Below are positions 4,586 to 5,459 of a DNA stretch of 5,459 bases, piece after piece (position 1 is the first letter of the stretch; the number at the start of each line of letters is the position of its first letter). The translations under genes were made by a program, and so were the position numbers. The notes below the pieces were generated by a model. The model was not told the origin of the DNA, did not search any database, and saw only the letters and a list, made by a program, of their open reading frames with translations. Where the stretch lies: positions 1-5,459 of the forward strand of contig JAAZCB010001388.1 in assembly GCA_012513545.1 (NCBI GenBank), written 5' to 3'. The DNA is from Clostridiaceae bacterium (GTDB lineage: Bacteria; Bacillota_A; Clostridia; Acetivibrionales; Acetivibrionaceae).

Positions 4586-4612
4586 TGTCGGACACGCTAT
4601 GGCGTGTACCAC
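4586..4612. repeat. Imperfect palindrome ACACGC-TATG-GCGTGT
   Basis: ACACGC (4592-4597) pairs with GCGTGT (4602-4607). The flanks TGTCGG and ACCACC would extend the stem only with mismatches. It looks like a decayed dispersed palindrome, with no T-run to make it a terminator. Confidence 0.4.
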
Positions 4613-4673
4613 CTGATTTTAGTTCAATAATTAATTAAAAATGCATTGGTTGCAAATAAGTTTTTAATTACGT

Positions 4674-4690
4674 CGAAGTTAGAAACTTCG
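4674..4690. repeat. Hairpin CGAAGTT-AGA-AACTTCG
   Basis: A perfect 7-bp stem with a 3-nt loop, followed by CCGGGCGCATTTG. It lies about 45 nt beyond the minus-strand stop of the last gene, but neither side has the T-run of an intrinsic terminator. It is more likely an intergenic repeat. Confidence 0.5.
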
Positions 4691-4735
4691 CCGGGCGCAT
4701 TTGTAGTATACTTTGCTCAAGGGGGAGTTAAAGGG

Positions 4736-5459
4736 TTATTCTAATTGATTAATAATAAGCTTTAATTGTTCAATATTATTTTCTAGGCTATTAATCTTTG
4801 AGTTACAATCATTAGAGAATGAACTTAGGCGACCTTTAATATATCTTTTGTCTTCTTCATTTAAATCATTTCTCTGTAATAGCATTCTTAATAATTCAAC
4901 CCTATTTACACTATATTTATAATCTTGGTTTATTTCTGTGTATATATTCTCCACTTTCATTAGATAATAACCCGAAAATATTAGATTCCTCTCCCCAGTC
5001 ATCCACTTTAATATATAGTTGTTTAATATAATTGGATCATTTGGATAAAATATAATTGAATCTTTCTTAGAGTGCTCACCTTCATTTAATTCTCGATATC
5101 CAGACATATATCTTGAAAACAATGAAATTGCATCAAATCTCATCATCTCAGGAAGACTGACATTCTCAATTATGGAAATAAACTCACAAATTTTTTTATT
5201 GTAACCCATCTCATAATAAAGTTTAATATACCTTTCATATGATTCAAATGTAGTATCATTGACGCCAGTAATTTTATATAAAACATCCACATTTGGCAGG
5301 GGTGTGTATGGCAGAGTATCTCTATATAATTCCCATTTTTTATTGTCAGCAAAAGCCGTATACTTATCTCCGCTCCTTAGGACATAAAATAAAATTCTGT
5401 TTCCTAACCAGTTATCAATACTGTCTTTATGATAAATTGGATATAATTGACCATAAACA
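4736..5459 (-). CDS. Probable exported protein of unknown function, 5' end outside window
   Basis: The frame is open from the right edge to TAA 4736-4738, giving 240 residues in view. A GTG at 5288-5290 could be taken as a start, but the frame runs on upstream for 56 more codons with normal composition. The first visible residues are VYGQLYPIYHKDSIDNW. VYGQ looks like the cleavage end of a Bacteroidota signal peptide (compare SYGQ in the beta-propeller protein), so only about 20 residues are probably missing and the full protein would be near 260. The body is mostly charged helices, with tryptophan and tyrosine scattered through it. The end (SKINSLENNIEQLKLIINQL) is a likely short coiled coil. 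I do not recognise the family. By position, strand and export signal it could be a fourth immunity protein, for another periplasm-acting toxin; that is conjecture. Confidence 0.65.
   Translation of the reverse strand, partial: VYGQLYPIYHKDSIDNWLGNRILFYVLRSGDKYTAFADNKKWELYRDTLPYTPLPNVDVLYKITGVNDTTFESYERYIKLYYEMGYNKKICEFISIIENVSLPEMMRFDAISLFSRYMSGYRELNEGEHSKKDSIIFYPNDPIILNNYILKWMTGERNLIFSGYYLMKVENIYTEINQDYKYSVNRVELLRMLLQRNDLNEEDKRYIKGRLSSFSNDCNSKINSLENNIEQLKLIINQLE

Larger units (their letters stand above)
4479..4735. other. Intercassette segment with hairpin repeats, no clear gene
   Basis: Between the third MITE and the stop of the last gene lies a segment that I cannot assign. The plus frame leaving the MITE stays open for 53 codons (VRTHAVTGASKSVDLIKL in the middle) to TAA 4636-4638, and a minus frame of similar length is open too. 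Neither resembles a family I know. Hairpins lie at 4586-4612 and 4674-4690. If the array plan holds, a toxin body would be expected here on the minus strand upstream of stub 3, and it is not present. Confidence 0.4.

Noticed and set aside
4432..4638. Plus-strand open frame of 68 codons leaving MITE copy 3
   Set aside because: The first 16 codons are translated repeat (MALFYKPHDEIVRQRG) and the rest resembles nothing I know; kept only as an unassigned segment.
5170..5352. Minus-strand open frame overlapping the last gene
   Set aside because: It lies in another frame of the longer open frame that runs to the window edge, which has a better composition.

Overview
The window looks like an accessory region of a Bacteroidota (Bacteroidetes-type) chromosome. 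The coding is AT-rich. The exported proteins have signal peptides ending in the -SYGQ/-VYGQ style. One remnant is the C-terminus of a Bacteroidetes-type REP-associated tyrosine transposase (RAYT). Ribosome binding sites are weak or absent, as is usual for the phylum. Organism assignment is inference from these traits.

Layout. Positions 1-632 are gene-poor and more GC-rich. They hold several palindromic dispersed repeats and a short remnant on the minus strand that reads like the C-terminus of a GIY-YIG endonuclease. From 633 onward lies a row of minus-strand cassettes with a common plan: a short C-terminal stub of a larger protein, a gap of 2-4 nt, then a complete downstream gene. Cassette 1 is stub 1406-1501 plus a PoNi-type (DUF1910/DUF1911) immunity gene, 633-1403. 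Cassette 2 is stub 2422-2520 plus a YezG-like (DUF600) immunity gene, 2060-2419. Cassette 3 is stub 4170-4292, resembling the end of an M15-type peptidoglycan peptidase, plus an exported beta-propeller-like protein, 3014-4165. A fourth gene, 4736-5459, runs off the right edge and also appears to be exported. This reads as an array of orphan immunity genes from polymorphic (Rhs/T6SS/T9SS-type) toxin systems, with the toxin bodies missing.

The cassettes are separated by a repeated element of about 188 bp with inverted ends (CCCCGCTGCCGCACGA / TCGTGCGGCAGCGGGG). There are complete copies at 1502-1691, 2763-2953 and 4293-4478, all in the same orientation, and a single end at 2520-2553. On the minus strand each complete copy carries a start codon and nine codons, MSRNYKFHN, that match from memory the N-terminus of Bacteroidetes RAYT transposases. 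Copy 2763-2953 is joined in frame to a RAYT C-terminus (2560-2760), which is followed by the single REP end. The 188-bp element is therefore best read as a deletion derivative (MITE/REPIN) of a RAYT gene with its two flanking REPs. Each toxin stub begins exactly where a REP end stops, so the element ends mark the breakpoints at which three unrelated toxin genes lost their bodies.

On the plus strand an XRE-type repressor gene (1716-2042) has a TTG start and an in-frame TGA. It converges on the YezG-like gene at a bidirectional terminator (2047-2074). The segment 4479-4735 holds repeat-like hairpins and no convincing gene.
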